Both the position numbers and the translations under genes were made by a program. A stretch of 64,000 nt of DNA from Aquamicrobium aerolatum DSM 21857 (GTDB lineage: Bacteria; Pseudomonadota; Alphaproteobacteria; Rhizobiales; Rhizobiaceae). The notes beneath the pieces were generated by a model, which had not been told where the DNA came from, made no database searches, and saw nothing but the letters and a program-made list of their open reading frames with translations. This document shows positions 18,043-29,472 of the stretch, piece by piece. How positions within the stretch are numbered: the first letter of the stretch is position 1; each line of letters starts with the position of its first letter. The stretch spans positions 248,001-312,000 of the forward strand of contig NZ_FORF01000001.1 of the NCBI RefSeq assembly GCF_900113935.1. Direction: 5' to 3'.

Positions 18043-18612
18043 ATGGATTTCGGACTAGGGACGATACTGATCGTCATTGCGATCGCGCTGGCGGGCTACG
18101 TCATCGTCGTCTACAACGGGCTGGTACGTGCCCGACAGATGGTGCAGGAAGCATGGTCTGGCATCGACGTGCAGTTGAAGCGGCGCGCTGACCTGATCCC
18201 GAACCTGATCGAAACGGTCAAGGGCTATGCCGGGCATGAGCGCAAGACGCTTGAAGAGGTGACGGCCCTTCGGGCCCGCGCGCAGGCGCTGCCCAGCGAC
18301 GATGTTGCCGGCCGCGCTCAAGTCGAAGGTATGCTCAGTCAGGCACTGGGCCGTCTTTTTGCTGTGGCCGAAGCCTATCCGGATCTCAAGGCCAACCAGA
18401 ATTTCCTGCAATTGCAGACGACACTGGAAACGCTTGAAGGGGAGATCCAGATGTCGCGGCGCTACTACAATGGCGCAGCCCGTGATCTCAACATTCGGGT
18501 CGAGAGCTTTCCGTCCAATATCGTTGCCAACAGTTTTGGCTTTACCAAGGCGGAATATTTCGAGATCGAAAATCCGCAGGATCGTGTCGTGCCGCAGGTT
18601 TCTTTCAACTGA
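18043..18612 (+). CDS. lemA: LemA family protein
   Basis: A 189-residue protein with one N-terminal membrane helix (ILIVIAIALAGYVIVVYNGLV) and a soluble four-helix bundle. The family signature EAWSGIDVQLKRRADLIPNLIETVKGY is present at about residues 36-62, as are RARAQALP and the ending MSRRYYNGAARDLN with a conserved F-P pair. Biochemical function is unknown for the family. It lies 14 bases before a DUF2207 gene, its usual partner, and both sit between glyQ and glyS. Confidence 0.93.
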   Translation: MDFGLGTILIVIAIALAGYVIVVYNGLVRARQMVQEAWSGIDVQLKRRADLIPNLIETVKGYAGHERKTLEEVTALRARAQALPSDDVAGRAQVEGMLSQALGRLFAVAEAYPDLKANQNFLQLQTTLETLEGEIQMSRRYYNGAARDLNIRVESFPSNIVANSFGFTKAEYFEIENPQDRVVPQVSFN

Positions 18613-18626
18613 GCCGAAGGCTGGCT

Positions 18627-20573
<1,947 letters not shown>

Positions 20574-20674
20574 ACGCCACGTTTGCGCTAAAGTTGGTTC
20601 CAGCCCATGACAAACCGCAGCCGTCTTGCTAGATGGCTGCGCAACACTTGCACAGATATTACGGCGATCAATTC

Positions 20675-22795
20675 ATGCCCGACCTCCTTCTAGAACTCCG
20701 CTCCGAGGAAATCCCGGCACGCATGCAGCGCAAGGCTGCGGGCGATCTGAAGAAGATGGTGACAGATGGTCTGGTCGAGGCCGGTCTGACCTATGAGGCG
20801 GCGACCGAATACTGGACGCCGCGTCGGCTGACGCTGGACATCCGTGGCCTGACCGCGCGCTCCAAGGATGTGCGCGATGAAATCAAGGGACCGTCGACCT
20901 CGGCTCCCGAGCAGGCGGTTCAGGGCTTTTTGCGCAAGGCGGGGCTGGCGTCGATCTCGGAGGCGCATGTTCACAGCGACCCCAAGAAGGGCGACTTCTA
21001 CGTCGCCCATATCGTCAAGGCAGGGCGTGGCGCCGAAGAGATCATCGCCGAACTGATACCCGGTATCGTGCGAAATTTCCCGTGGCCGAAATCAATGCGC
21101 TGGGGCGCGGCCTCGGCGCAGCCGGGCGCATTGCGCTGGGTGCGTCCGCTGCAATCGATCCTGTGCACGTTTGGCCCGGAAGTCGGTGAGCCGGTGGTCG
21201 TGGATTTCGAGGTCGATGGCATCCGCTCCGGCAACATCACCTTTGGCCACCGCTTCCATGCGCCGGACGCCATCGAAGTGCGCCGGTTTGAAGATTATGT
21301 CGCCAAGCTCGAAGCGGCGAAGGTTGTGCTCGACGCCGAACGCCGCAAGCGCATCATCCAGGATGACGCGCGCAATCTGGCTTTCGCCAGCGGGCTTGAT
21401 CTCGTTGAAGATGAGGCTCTGCTTGATGAGGTGTCTGGCCTTGTTGAATGGCCCGTCGTGCTGATGGGCGAGTTCGAGGAGGCGTTTCTCGATATCCCGC
21501 CAGAGGTCATCCGCCTGACGATCCGTGCCAACCAGAAATGCTTCGTTACGCGTCCGCGCGGCGAGGATGAGGCTTTGTCCAACCACTTCGTGCTGACCTC
21601 GAACATCGAGGCAACCGATGGCGGCAAGGAAATCGCGCATGGTAACGGCAAGGTCGTGCGTGCGCGCCTGTCGGACGCCGTACACTTCTGGAAAACCGAT
21701 CAGGCTGATCTGCCAGACCGCGACGCCTTGGTAGACTCGGCATCCAATTTCGGTCTCGATCTGAACAAGCCGCTCGACCAGCGCATGGCGCGCCTGGACA
21801 ATCTCGACGTCACGTTCCATGCCAAGCTTGGCACGCAGGGTGAGCGTGTGCAGCGGATCGAGGCTCTGGCCGCACAGATTGCACCGCTGGTTGGTGCCGA
21901 CCCGCAGCTCGCAAAGCGTGCCGCCGTGCTGGCGAAGGCTGACTTGCAGACCGAAGTCGTGGGTGAGTTCCCCGAACTTCAGGGTGCAATGGGCCGCAAA
22001 TACGCGCTGCTGCAGGGAGAGCATCCATCGGTAGCAGCGGCACTTGAAGAACATTATCGTCCGCAGGGGCCATCAGATGTGGTGCCAACCGATCCGGTAT
22101 CGGTGGCGGTCGCACTGGCTGACAAGCTCGATACGCTGACGGGCTTCTGGGCGATTGACGAGAAGCCGACTGGCTCCAAGGATCCGTACGCCCTGCGCCG
22201 CGCTGCGCTGGGCGTGATCCGCATCATTGTTGAGAATGGCGTGCGCCTGCCGCTGTTGTCGGTGACGAAAGGCGATGTCGACCTCCTGTCGTTCTTCCAC
22301 GACCGGTTGAAGGTCTATCTGCGTGACAAGGGCGCGCGGCATGATCTGATCGACGCTGTGATTTCAGCACAGGACGATGATCTGCTGCCGGTGACCAGCC
22401 GCGTCGCTGCACTCGGGATCTTCCTTGATTCGGATGACGGCAAGAATCTGCTGGCCGGCACCAAGCGCGCGGCCAACATTCTGGCTGCCGAGGAAAAGAA
22501 GGGCACCGCCATCGCTGCGGAAGTCGACCCTGCGTTGTTCCGCGATGCGACCGAAGGCGCATTGTTGGAGGCAATCAATCACGCGGAGACCGAAGCGGGC
22601 CCGGCGGTTGCCGCGCAGGACTTTGCCGGAGCCATGCAGGCGCTGTCGGTGCTACGAGCGCCGGTCGATGCGTTCTTCGATGCGGTGCTGGTCAACGATG
22701 ACGATCTGGCGGTCCGCGCCAACCGTCTCGCGCTCCTGGCGCGCATTCGCAATGCGACCGGGCAGGTCGCTGATTTCTCAAAGATTGCTGGATAA
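20675..22795 (+). CDS. glyS: glycyl-tRNA synthetase beta subunit
   Basis: tRNA-binding subunit of the heterotetrameric glycyl-tRNA synthetase, 706 residues. The start is the ATG at 20675 giving [18 protein letters not shown], the invariant N-terminus; the frame extends 42 bases further but that part looks unrelated. Conserved segments include [10 protein letters not shown] near residue 145, [12 protein letters not shown] near 495 and a C-terminal anticodon-binding (DALR-type) domain. A terminator follows within a few bases. Confidence 0.96.
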   Translation: MPDLLLELRSEEIPARMQRKAAGDLKKMVTDGLVEAGLTYEAATEYWTPRRLTLDIRGLTARSKDVRDEIKGPSTSAPEQAVQGFLRKAGLASISEAHVHSDPKKGDFYVAHIVKAGRGAEEIIAELIPGIVRNFPWPKSMRWGAASAQPGALRWVRPLQSILCTFGPEVGEPVVVDFEVDGIRSGNITFGHRFHAPDAIEVRRFEDYVAKLEAAKVVLDAERRKRIIQDDARNLAFASGLDLVEDEALLDEVSGLVEWPVVLMGEFEEAFLDIPPEVIRLTIRANQKCFVTRPRGEDEALSNHFVLTSNIEATDGGKEIAHGNGKVVRARLSDAVHFWKTDQADLPDRDALVDSASNFGLDLNKPLDQRMARLDNLDVTFHAKLGTQGERVQRIEALAAQIAPLVGADPQLAKRAAVLAKADLQTEVVGEFPELQGAMGRKYALLQGEHPSVAAALEEHYRPQGPSDVVPTDPVSVAVALADKLDTLTGFWAIDEKPTGSKDPYALRRAALGVIRIIVENGVRLPLLSVTKGDVDLLSFFHDRLKVYLRDKGARHDLIDAVISAQDDDLLPVTSRVAALGIFLDSDDGKNLLAGTKRAANILAAEEKKGTAIAAEVDPALFRDATEGALLEAINHAETEAGPAVAAQDFAGAMQALSVLRAPVDAFFDAVLVNDDDLAVRANRLALLARIRNATGQVADFSKIAG

Positions 22796-22796
22796 G

Positions 22797-22828
22797 AAAA
22801 TGGCCGCTTCAAGCGGCCATTTTTTTAG
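22797..22828. terminator. bidirectional terminator after glyS
   Basis: TGGCCGC at 22801-22807 pairs with GCGGCCA at 22813-22819, flanked by AAAA on the left and a run of seven T on the right. The A-run on one side and T-run on the other allow termination from both strands. The converging gene on the minus strand ends at 22825, inside the T-tract region. Confidence 0.88.
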
Positions 22829-23253
22829 ATGAAGACCCAGACGCCCAGAGCAACCGCGATCAGTGTGAGGATCGGAGTGGTCATGCCGAGCTTCGGTAAC
22901 CACGATGGCGGCGGCGTGCCTGCATTTGCGGCGCGGCGGTTGACGACGTTGATCACCAGAACAACGACGAGCAGCACAAGTGCGACAAGCATCTTGTACG
23001 AATAGGCTGGCCCGAGTTGGGCGAAGTCGTAGCGCAGCATCCACAGGCTGAGCCCGGTGATCCACAACAGGATGATGCCGGACAGCGCGAGCTTCGACAG
23101 AAGTGGGCGCAGCGCCAGAAGGTCTGGCGATGGGGCGGCCGCGCGGCGCGCCTGACGCGCTACGAGCATCGAGCCGAAGCCGGCAGCGGCGCCGAGCATG
23201 AGACCCAGAATGTGGAAGAATTTCAGGACAACATTGACGGTCAGTTCGATCAC
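22825..23253 (-). CDS. four-helix integral membrane protein, unknown function
   Basis: A 142-residue protein with four predicted membrane helices at about residues 5-30, 53-72, 84-105 and 123-141. The first helix carries KFFHILGLMLGAAAG; a Lys-x-x-His in a first helix recalls CopD/DUF2269-like membrane proteins, which may bind heme or metal, but this is only a resemblance. The GTG start overlaps the stop of the upstream gene by four bases (GTGA), so the two are translationally coupled. Confidence 0.72.
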   Translation of the reverse strand: MIELTVNVVLKFFHILGLMLGAAAGFGSMLVARQARRAAAPSPDLLALRPLLSKLALSGIILLWITGLSLWMLRYDFAQLGPAYSYKMLVALVLLVVVLVINVVNRRAANAGTPPPSWLPKLGMTTPILTLIAVALGVWVFI

Positions 23254-23573
23254 GGTTGGGTCTCTGGTTGAGTTGAGGCAGTTTCAGTACCTTGGCTACC
23301 CATTCCAACCGATGATGTAAACGTATTGTCAGCGCCGATTTCAGCGCCGCGAATAGACAGGTTTGCGGCTTGGGACATCCATGTGGGAACCTCTGGCGAG
23401 ACGCTTGCGCCTGACATTGCGGGCGCGTCATCCGGTGCCGGAGCGCCACGGTAGACGATCGAAGGACTATGCTCCGAAGGTGCTGGCGCGATGGAGACAA
23501 GCGACGACGCGCTTGCCGTTCCCATTGATGAGGCGATGACAACGCTTAAAGCTGTGGTGAGTGTTCGATACAT
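23250..23573 (-). CDS. exported small protein, unknown function
   Basis: A 107-residue protein with a signal peptide (LTTALSVVIASSMGTASAS) and an otherwise disordered, Ser-, Ala- and Pro-rich mature part with no cysteine and no recognised domain. The stop overlaps the start of the four-helix membrane protein gene by four bases, so the two probably work together. It is divergent from the Sua5 gene. I do not recognise it; the four-base overlap and the clear signal peptide are the reasons for calling it. Confidence 0.55.
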   Translation of the reverse strand: MYRTLTTALSVVIASSMGTASASSLVSIAPAPSEHSPSIVYRGAPAPDDAPAMSGASVSPEVPTWMSQAANLSIRGAEIGADNTFTSSVGMGSQGTETASTQPETQP

Positions 23574-23729
23574 TTGTCTCCCCCCGCTCTTGCGACCGTT
23601 CTGGCTCCGGAAACGAAGCCGGTATCTGTTAGCATCTCCTGATTAACAATTTGGTCATGGTTGGTCTTGCCGTGCTGCGCGGGCCGGAGTAGGCAGTCAG
23701 GCCTTGCCATCAGAAGTTAGGAATTGTCC

Positions 23730-24707
23730 TTGGCGCGGATACTGCCCCTGGAAGACGCGCTGGCCCCAGCGATTGAGATCATCGAACTGGGTGAGGTTGT
23801 CGCGATTCCTACCGAGACCGTCTACGGGCTTGCTGCCGACGCCACCAACGGCGAAGCGGTCGCGCGCATCTTCGAGGTCAAGGGTCGCCCTCGGTTCAAT
23901 CCGCTGATAGTGCATGTCGGCAGCTTCGATATGGCGCGCGAAGTTGCCGTGTTCGATGAAATTTCAGAACGTTTGGCGCAAAAATACTGGCCGGGACCGC
24001 TGACACTGGTACTGCCGCTGAACGAAAATCACTGTATTCATCCGCTCGTCACGACCGGACTGGAAACAGTCGCGGTTCGCATGCCGATGGGATTTGGCCA
24101 GCAACTGATCAACACGTTGGGCAGACCGCTTGCCGCGCCATCGGCAAATTCGTCGGGACGTATCAGCCCGACTTCTGCACAGGCTGTCGCGGACGATCTG
24201 GGTTCAAAGATTGAACTTGTTGCAGATGGCGGTCGCACGCAGGTCGGCGTGGAATCGACCATTATCAAGGTGGGCGACGGTGAGGTGCGCATGCTGCGCC
24301 CCGGTGGCATCACAGCAGATGAAGTCAGTGAATTTCTGGGCGTCGACGTTGTTCGCGGCGGCTCCGGTTCGATCGAAGCACCGGGCATGCTCGCGTCGCA
24401 CTATGCACCCGATGCCAGTGTCAGACTCGACGCACAAGAGGTCCGCGATGGAGAGGCTTTGATGGCCTTCGGTCCGCGGCGCATTGCTAATGCAGCAGCA
24501 GCGAAGGCGATCCTGAACCTTTCGCCCGACGGAAATCTGCGCGAGGCAGCAGCCAACCTTTATGCGTACCTGAAGGCGCTGGATGGAACGGGTGCCGCCA
24601 CAATCGCCGTTGAGCCAATCCCGGTAGATGGGTTGGGCGAGGCGTTGCGTGATCGTCTGGTTCGGGCAGCAGCGCCCCGCGATGGCGGTTCGCTCATACC
24701 ACAGTGA
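23730..24707 (+). CDS. threonylcarbamoyl-AMP synthase (Sua5 type)
   Basis: Makes threonylcarbamoyl-AMP from threonine, bicarbonate and ATP for the universal t6A37 tRNA modification. It is a two-domain Sua5 form of about 325 residues: the YrdC domain (PTETVYGLAADATNGEAVARIFEVKGRP-type start, residues 25-55, and APSANSSGRISPT near 147) followed by the C-terminal Sua5 domain with PGMLASHYAP. Two TTG codons can start it. I chose 23730 because a TAGGA lies about eight bases before it, whereas the one at 23724 is too close. Divergent from the small exported protein. Confidence 0.9.
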   Translation: MARILPLEDALAPAIEIIELGEVVAIPTETVYGLAADATNGEAVARIFEVKGRPRFNPLIVHVGSFDMAREVAVFDEISERLAQKYWPGPLTLVLPLNENHCIHPLVTTGLETVAVRMPMGFGQQLINTLGRPLAAPSANSSGRISPTSAQAVADDLGSKIELVADGGRTQVGVESTIIKVGDGEVRMLRPGGITADEVSEFLGVDVVRGGSGSIEAPGMLASHYAPDASVRLDAQEVRDGEALMAFGPRRIANAAAAKAILNLSPDGNLREAAANLYAYLKALDGTGAATIAVEPIPVDGLGEALRDRLVRAAAPRDGGSLIPQ

Positions 24708-24714
24708 GGTGAAG

Positions 24715-26127
24715 ATGACCGACAGTGCCATTCTGGACCGGTTCGCCGCGATTGTTGGCGATGCATATGCGCACCGCCGGCCGGAGGATGTCGTTTCGTT
24801 CCTGGTCGAGCCGCGGGGGCTGTGGAAGGGCACCACGCCAATGGTGCTGCGTCCCGGCAGCGTCGCCGAGGTCAGCGCGATCTTGAAGCTGGCGACGGAG
24901 ACGGCAACGCCGGTCGTGCCTCAGGGTGGCAATACCGGTCTTGTCGGTGCGCAGGTTCCGGACGCCAGCGGAACAGAGATCATTCTGTCGCTGTCACGAC
25001 TCAACGCAATTCGCGAGATCGATCTGGCTTCGAACACCATCACGGCTGAAGCCGGCGTGATTCTCCAGCACCTTCATGATGCGGCACACGCTGCCGACAG
25101 GCTGTTCCCGCTTTCGCTCGCTTCACAAGGCTCCGCGCAACTGGGAGGCAATCTTTCGACCAATGCAGGCGGCACGAGCGTTCTGGCCTATGGCAATACG
25201 CGCGATCTATGCCTGGGCCTGGAAGTCGTGCTTCCGACAGGCGAGGTGCTGGATGATCTGCGCAAGCTCAAGAAAGACAATACGGGCTACGATCTGAAGA
25301 ACCTTTTCATCGGCGCTGAGGGCACGCTGGGTGTGATCACCGCTGCGGTGATGAAGCTCTATCCCCGGCCGAAGGGGCGAGAGGTTGCGTGGGTAGGTCT
25401 CAACAGTACGGATGACGCTCTCAAACTGTTTGGCATTGCGTCCGAACATGCAGGATCAAGTCTCACCGGCTTCGAGCTGATGATCCGCAAGTCGCTGGAT
25501 TTTGTCTTGCAGCATGCGCAAGGCACGGTGGACCCGCTTCAATCTGCCTATCCCTGGTATGTGCTGATGGAGATCTCTTCCAGCTCGTCGGCAGAAGATG
25601 CACGCGCGTTGATGGAGCGGATCCTGACGGCGGGTTTTGAGGCCGGATATGTCGCCGACGCTGCGCTCGCCGCGAGCATTGCACAAGGCGATGCCTTCTG
25701 GAATCTGCGCGAAAGCATGTCGGAAGCGCAGAAGCCGGAAGGCGCGTCGATCAAGCATGACATCTCTGTCCCCGTGGCGTGTATTCCGGACTTCATCGAT
25801 GCTGCATGGCAGGCGGTAACCGCCATCGAGCCGGGCGCGCGGCTGGTGTGCTTTGGTCACATGGGCGATGGCAATCTGCACTATAATATTTCTCAGCCTG
25901 TGGGCGCTGAAACTGCCGATTTTCTCGCGCTGTACCGCACGATCAACACTGCCGTTCATGATGTGGTGCGGTCGTTTAACGGGTCGATTTCGGCAGAGCA
26001 CGGCATTGGCCGCCTCAAGCGTGATGAGCTGATCGCCACAGCGCCACCTGTTGAAATTGACCTGATGCGACGGATCAAGACCGCGTTCGATCCAGCCGGG
26101 ATAATGAGCCCAAAACGCGTAATTTAA
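24715..26127 (+). CDS. FAD-binding oxidase of the GlcD/D-2-hydroxyglutarate dehydrogenase type
   Basis: Flavin-dependent 2-hydroxyacid dehydrogenase, 470 residues. It contains the VAO/PCMH FAD-binding domain (VVPQGGNTGLVGAQ near residue 63, then SLASQGSAQLGGNLSTNAGGTSVLAYGN) and a FAD-linked C-terminal domain with HMGDGNLHYNIS, whose histidines usually bind a metal, and SAEHGIGRLKR. The substrate is likely a D-2-hydroxyacid such as glycolate, D-lactate or D-2-hydroxyglutarate; I cannot decide. The ATG at 24715 has GTGAGG upstream and lies seven bases after the Sua5 gene, suggesting one transcript. Confidence 0.9.
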   Translation: MTDSAILDRFAAIVGDAYAHRRPEDVVSFLVEPRGLWKGTTPMVLRPGSVAEVSAILKLATETATPVVPQGGNTGLVGAQVPDASGTEIILSLSRLNAIREIDLASNTITAEAGVILQHLHDAAHAADRLFPLSLASQGSAQLGGNLSTNAGGTSVLAYGNTRDLCLGLEVVLPTGEVLDDLRKLKKDNTGYDLKNLFIGAEGTLGVITAAVMKLYPRPKGREVAWVGLNSTDDALKLFGIASEHAGSSLTGFELMIRKSLDFVLQHAQGTVDPLQSAYPWYVLMEISSSSSAEDARALMERILTAGFEAGYVADAALAASIAQGDAFWNLRESMSEAQKPEGASIKHDISVPVACIPDFIDAAWQAVTAIEPGARLVCFGHMGDGNLHYNISQPVGAETADFLALYRTINTAVHDVVRSFNGSISAEHGIGRLKRDELIATAPPVEIDLMRRIKTAFDPAGIMSPKRVI

Positions 26128-26147
26128 TCTTCATTTTACGAAGATTT
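26126..26147 (+). terminator. weak AT-rich hairpin after the FAD oxidase gene
   Basis: AATCTTC and GAAGATT form a seven-pair stem around ATTTTAC directly at the stop codon, followed by TACAG. The tail is poor, so this may only protect the 3' end. Confidence 0.25.
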
Positions 26148-26259
26148 ACAGCGGGTTACGCGGTTGGAATTCGATAACCATTCGCGAAATCCAGAAAGCC
26201 TTAACCCCGTTTCTTAAGCCGGTTGGAAAGAAACGGGCCTAGTCTCACCCTCATAACGA

Positions 26260-26300
26260 GGCAGGAAAACTGCCCGTGAGAGACCGGAACACCGGCTCTC
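26260..26300 (+). promoter_or_regulatory. two tandem hairpins in the leader of the DUF6101 gene
   Basis: GGCAG (26260-26264) pairs with CTGCC (26270-26274) around GAAAA. Three bases later GAGAGACCGG (26278-26287) pairs with CCGGCTCTC (26292-26300) around AACA with one bulged base. They end about 10 bases before the Shine-Dalgarno and 23 bases before the GTG. No known riboswitch class fits; the function is unknown. Confidence 0.4.
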
Positions 26301-26323
26301 AGGAGAGACAGGAAGGCAAGACA

Positions 26324-26890
26324 GTGACAAGCACCCAGCTGAAACCAGTCTGGGCCAGCAGCGACATGCGGCTGGACCCGTTCCGACTTCCGCAGGCGGT
26401 TTCCTACGCCTCGCGTGATGAACTTGGCGACGTAAGTTTTACCATCGATCCGCGCGGTGCGACCGTGCGTCGGTTGCTCCAGCAGAGCGGATTGCCGGTG
26501 ACGGTTGTTGTGCCAGCGACGGCGTTTCGTGGCGTTGCGGCCCGCGCAATTGAACATGAGGGCGGCACTGTGACAGTGACGCTGGAATTGCTCCACAACG
26601 ACCCGCACCTTTCGGTGCCGCTGCTGGTGGCAAGCGACCTCGATGATGTTGCCGCCGACTGGCGCGCCTGGGCGGAAGCCTATCGCCTGCCGATGCTGCT
26701 GTTTGAAGCAGATGGCGTTGCACGCACTCTGGACGAAACCTTGGGCATGGTCCGCACCGGACAGCCGGTCGAGCGCCGCAAGGGACGTGTTTCCCGCCAG
26801 CGCCGTCCGCGTTTTCTGGCGCGCCGTCGCACTGGCGATCTGGGGCTGCGTCTGGTCGTCGACGGTGAAGAGATCATCGCGCGCAACTGA
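26324..26890 (+). CDS. DUF6101 family protein
   Basis: A 188-residue soluble protein of unknown function. The start SDMRLDPFRLPQAVSY and the middle segment with VVPATAFRGVAARAIE and VTLELLHNDPHLSVPL match the DUF6101 family of Hyphomicrobiales, from memory. The C-terminal part is strongly basic (RRKGRVSRQRRPRFLARRR), which might bind RNA, DNA or membranes; this is inference. The GTG at 26324 follows AGGAAGG by seven bases. An earlier GTG at 26276 falls between the two leader hairpins and is rejected. Confidence 0.75.
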   Translation: MTSTQLKPVWASSDMRLDPFRLPQAVSYASRDELGDVSFTIDPRGATVRRLLQQSGLPVTVVVPATAFRGVAARAIEHEGGTVTVTLELLHNDPHLSVPLLVASDLDDVAADWRAWAEAYRLPMLLFEADGVARTLDETLGMVRTGQPVERRKGRVSRQRRPRFLARRRTGDLGLRLVVDGEEIIARN

Positions 26891-26904
26891 TGTGAACGCG
26901 GCAA

Positions 26905-26942
26905 GAAAAAAGCGGCGGTGCCATGGGCGCCGCCGCTTTTTG
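26905..26942. terminator. bidirectional terminator between DUF6101 and ubiA
   Basis: A run of A, then AGCGGCGG (26911-26918) and TGCC, pairs with GGCG and CCGCCGCT (about 26926-26937), loop near CATGG, followed by TTTTT. Convergent genes on either side can both use it. Confidence 0.88.
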
Positions 26943-26967
26943 ATTCGGCCTAGGACAATCCAGCGTT

Positions 26968-27951
26968 TCAGAATGACGGACTGATGCTCGCCCAGACACC
27001 GCCGCCGAGCAGACCAAGGAAGATTAGCCAGCCGACAATCGAATTGGATTTGAAAAGCGCAAGGCACTGATCGGGATTGTCGATGTCGAGCACCTTGATC
27101 TGGCGGGCCATGTGCGCTGCGGCTGCGAGAAGCCCGGCAAGCGCCGGCATCGGGACTGCCGCGTTGGCGAACGCCACAATGAAGAAAAGCAGCGCACCGC
27201 CATAAAGCGCGATCAGCCACTTTTTGGTGTTGTCGCCGAACAGGCGCGCGGTGGAGCGCACGCCGACGAGCGCGTCGTCTTCCTTGTCCTGATGAGCGTA
27301 AAGCGTGTCGTAGCCGATCACCCACAGGATGGAGCCGAAATAGAGCAGCACTGGCGCAAGTTCGAGCGACCCGAAATGAACTGCCCAGCCCATCAGCGCA
27401 CCCCAGGAAAAGGCGAAGCCGAGGAAGAGCTGGGGCCAGTCGGTGAACCGCTTCATGAACGGGTAGACGGCAACCGTCACCAACGAGGCAAAGCCCACGA
27501 GCACCGCAAACCAGTTGAACTGCAACAGCACGGCTAGTCCGACGAGGCATTGCGCCAGTAGGAACAGCCAAGCCTGCTTGCGCGATACTTGACCGGATGG
27601 CAGCGGTCGTGAACGGGTGCGGGCTACCTGTTCGTCAATGTCGGTATCGACAATGTCGTTGTAAGTGCAGCCAGCACCACGCATGGCGACGGCGCCGACA
27701 AGGAACAAAAACAGCGTCCAGAGCGAAGGCAACACATCAAGAATCGGCGCGCCTGGCTGCGCGTGGGCCGAAGCTGCCATTGCCACCGACCACCAGCAGG
27801 GCCACAATAGCAGCCACCATCCGATGGGGCGGTCCCAACGCGCGAGTTGAGCGTAGGGCCAGAAGCGGCGTGGCAGCGTTCTGTAGACCCAATGGCCGGT
27901 TGGAGCGTCAGCAACGCGCCCCTGCGTTTCTTTTGACTGCACGTTTTCCAT
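26968..27951 (-). CDS. ubiA: 4-hydroxybenzoate polyprenyltransferase
   Basis: Integral membrane prenyltransferase that joins the polyprenyl chain to 4-hydroxybenzoate in ubiquinone synthesis, 327 residues. The first Asp-rich motif is NDIVDTDIDEQVARTRSRPL near residues 108-127 and the second is YAHQDKEDD near 228, each in a loop after a helix. About eight helices are seen. The frame extends upstream to 28107, but the ATG at 27951 (MENVQSKETQ) gives the normal N-terminal length. Divergent from purD. Confidence 0.94.
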   Translation of the reverse strand: MENVQSKETQGRVADAPTGHWVYRTLPRRFWPYAQLARWDRPIGWWLLLWPCWWSVAMAASAHAQPGAPILDVLPSLWTLFLFLVGAVAMRGAGCTYNDIVDTDIDEQVARTRSRPLPSGQVSRKQAWLFLLAQCLVGLAVLLQFNWFAVLVGFASLVTVAVYPFMKRFTDWPQLFLGFAFSWGALMGWAVHFGSLELAPVLLYFGSILWVIGYDTLYAHQDKEDDALVGVRSTARLFGDNTKKWLIALYGGALLFFIVAFANAAVPMPALAGLLAAAAHMARQIKVLDIDNPDQCLALFKSNSIVGWLIFLGLLGGGVWASISPSF

Positions 27952-28068
27952 CGCGGTGGAGTGGCACCCAAGCGGTGCCTCGTCAAGCAAAAGCATATCG
28001 CAACGCTTGACCGGCGCGCTCTGGAACCCTACCGGAAACTGCTCTGACGCGTGGCAAGGAATCGGCTT

Positions 28069-29355
28069 ATGAACGTTCTCCTGATTGGCTCCGGTGGGCG
28101 CGAACATGCACTGGCATGGAAACTCGCAGCTTCACCGCTTCTGACGAAGCTGTACGCTGCACCGGGCAACCCTGGCATCGCTCAGGAAGCCGAGTGCGTG
28201 GAACTTGATGTCAGCGATCACGCAGCTGTCGTCACGTTTGCAAAGGAGAAGGCGATCGACCTTGTGGTTGTTGGCCCCGAGGCTCCATTGGTTGCCGGGA
28301 TCGCCGACGATCTGAATGCAGCCGGCATTCGCGTTTTCGGTCCGTCGCGCGCCGCAGCGCAGCTGGAAGGCTCGAAGGGCTTCACCAAGGATTTGTGCGC
28401 CCGTTTTGACATTCCAACGGCTGCCTATGGTCGTTTTAACAATGCACCCAAGGCCAAGGCATATGCGCGTAGCGTTGGCGCGCCAATTGTCATCAAGGCG
28501 GATGGGCTTGCGGCCGGCAAGGGCGTCACCGTGGCAATGACCATGAGCGAGGCGCTTGACGCCATCGACGCGTGCTTTGAAGGCGCTTTTGGAGCTGCCG
28601 GCGCCGAGGTGGTTGTGGAGGCGTTCCTTGAGGGCGAGGAAGCCAGCTTCTTCTGCCTGTGCGATGGCAAGACCGCGCTGCCGTTTGGTACAGCGCAGGA
28701 TCACAAGCGCGTTGGCGACGGGGATGTCGGCCCGAACACTGGCGGCATGGGGGCTTATTCGCCCGCACCGGTGATGACGCAAGAGGTCATCGATACGGTT
28801 ATGTCCCAGATCGTGCGGCCAACGCTTTCCGGCATGGCGCAGATGGGGATGCCGTTCACCGGCGTCCTGTTCGTCGGCCTGATGATGACTGCCGAGGGGC
28901 CGCAACTCATCGAGTACAACACCCGCTTTGGCGATCCCGAGTGTCAGGTGCTGATGATGCGCCTGAAGGACGATCTGCTCGTGTTGCTCAACGCTGCTGT
29001 CGATGGGCAACTCGCCCATATGTCAACACGTTGGCGAGATGAGGCGGCGTTGACGGTTGTATTGGCGGCCATTGGCTATCCCGATGCTCCCGAAAAGGGC
29101 ACGGTGATTTCCGGCGTCGACGCAGCCGAAGACGGGCGCGACGATGCAATCGTCTTCCATGCCGGCACCAAATTGACGGAAGATGGAGCGCTCGTTGCTG
29201 CGGGCGGGCGCGTCCTCAGTGTCACTGCGCTGGGCAAGGACGTGACTGCCGCCCAGGCCAATGCCTATGCGCTCGCAGATGCGATCGACTGGCCAGGAGG
29301 CTTCTGCCGCCGCGATATTGGCTGGCGCGCGGTGGAGCGCGAAGCCGTCTTGTGA
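28069..29355 (+). CDS. purD: phosphoribosylamine-glycine ligase
   Basis: Second enzyme of purine synthesis (GAR synthetase), an ATP-grasp ligase of 428 residues. It shows [17 protein letters not shown] at the start, the ATP-binding [13 protein letters not shown] near residue 141, [22 protein letters not shown] near 213, and FGDPECQ, a metal-binding segment. The ATG at 28069 has AAGGA about eight bases upstream; a short extension to 28051 is possible but unsupported. Confidence 0.97.
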   Translation: MNVLLIGSGGREHALAWKLAASPLLTKLYAAPGNPGIAQEAECVELDVSDHAAVVTFAKEKAIDLVVVGPEAPLVAGIADDLNAAGIRVFGPSRAAAQLEGSKGFTKDLCARFDIPTAAYGRFNNAPKAKAYARSVGAPIVIKADGLAAGKGVTVAMTMSEALDAIDACFEGAFGAAGAEVVVEAFLEGEEASFFCLCDGKTALPFGTAQDHKRVGDGDVGPNTGGMGAYSPAPVMTQEVIDTVMSQIVRPTLSGMAQMGMPFTGVLFVGLMMTAEGPQLIEYNTRFGDPECQVLMMRLKDDLLVLLNAAVDGQLAHMSTRWRDEAALTVVLAAIGYPDAPEKGTVISGVDAAEDGRDDAIVFHAGTKLTEDGALVAAGGRVLSVTALGKDVTAAQANAYALADAIDWPGGFCRRDIGWRAVEREAVL

Positions 29356-29472
29356 CGAAATTTGATGAGGCGAAAAGCCTTCTTCCTGCTCTGCACGTTT
29401 GACGCTTACGTAAAAAGTATCTAGCACTTTTCTCATGCATGGCAGGGTTGCGGACCAAATTGGAGAGATCGC

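Noticed and set aside
26201-26217. Two TTAA half-sites before DUF6101, considered as a CtrA box
   Set aside because: Spacing is nine bases rather than seven, and no TTAAC at the second half.
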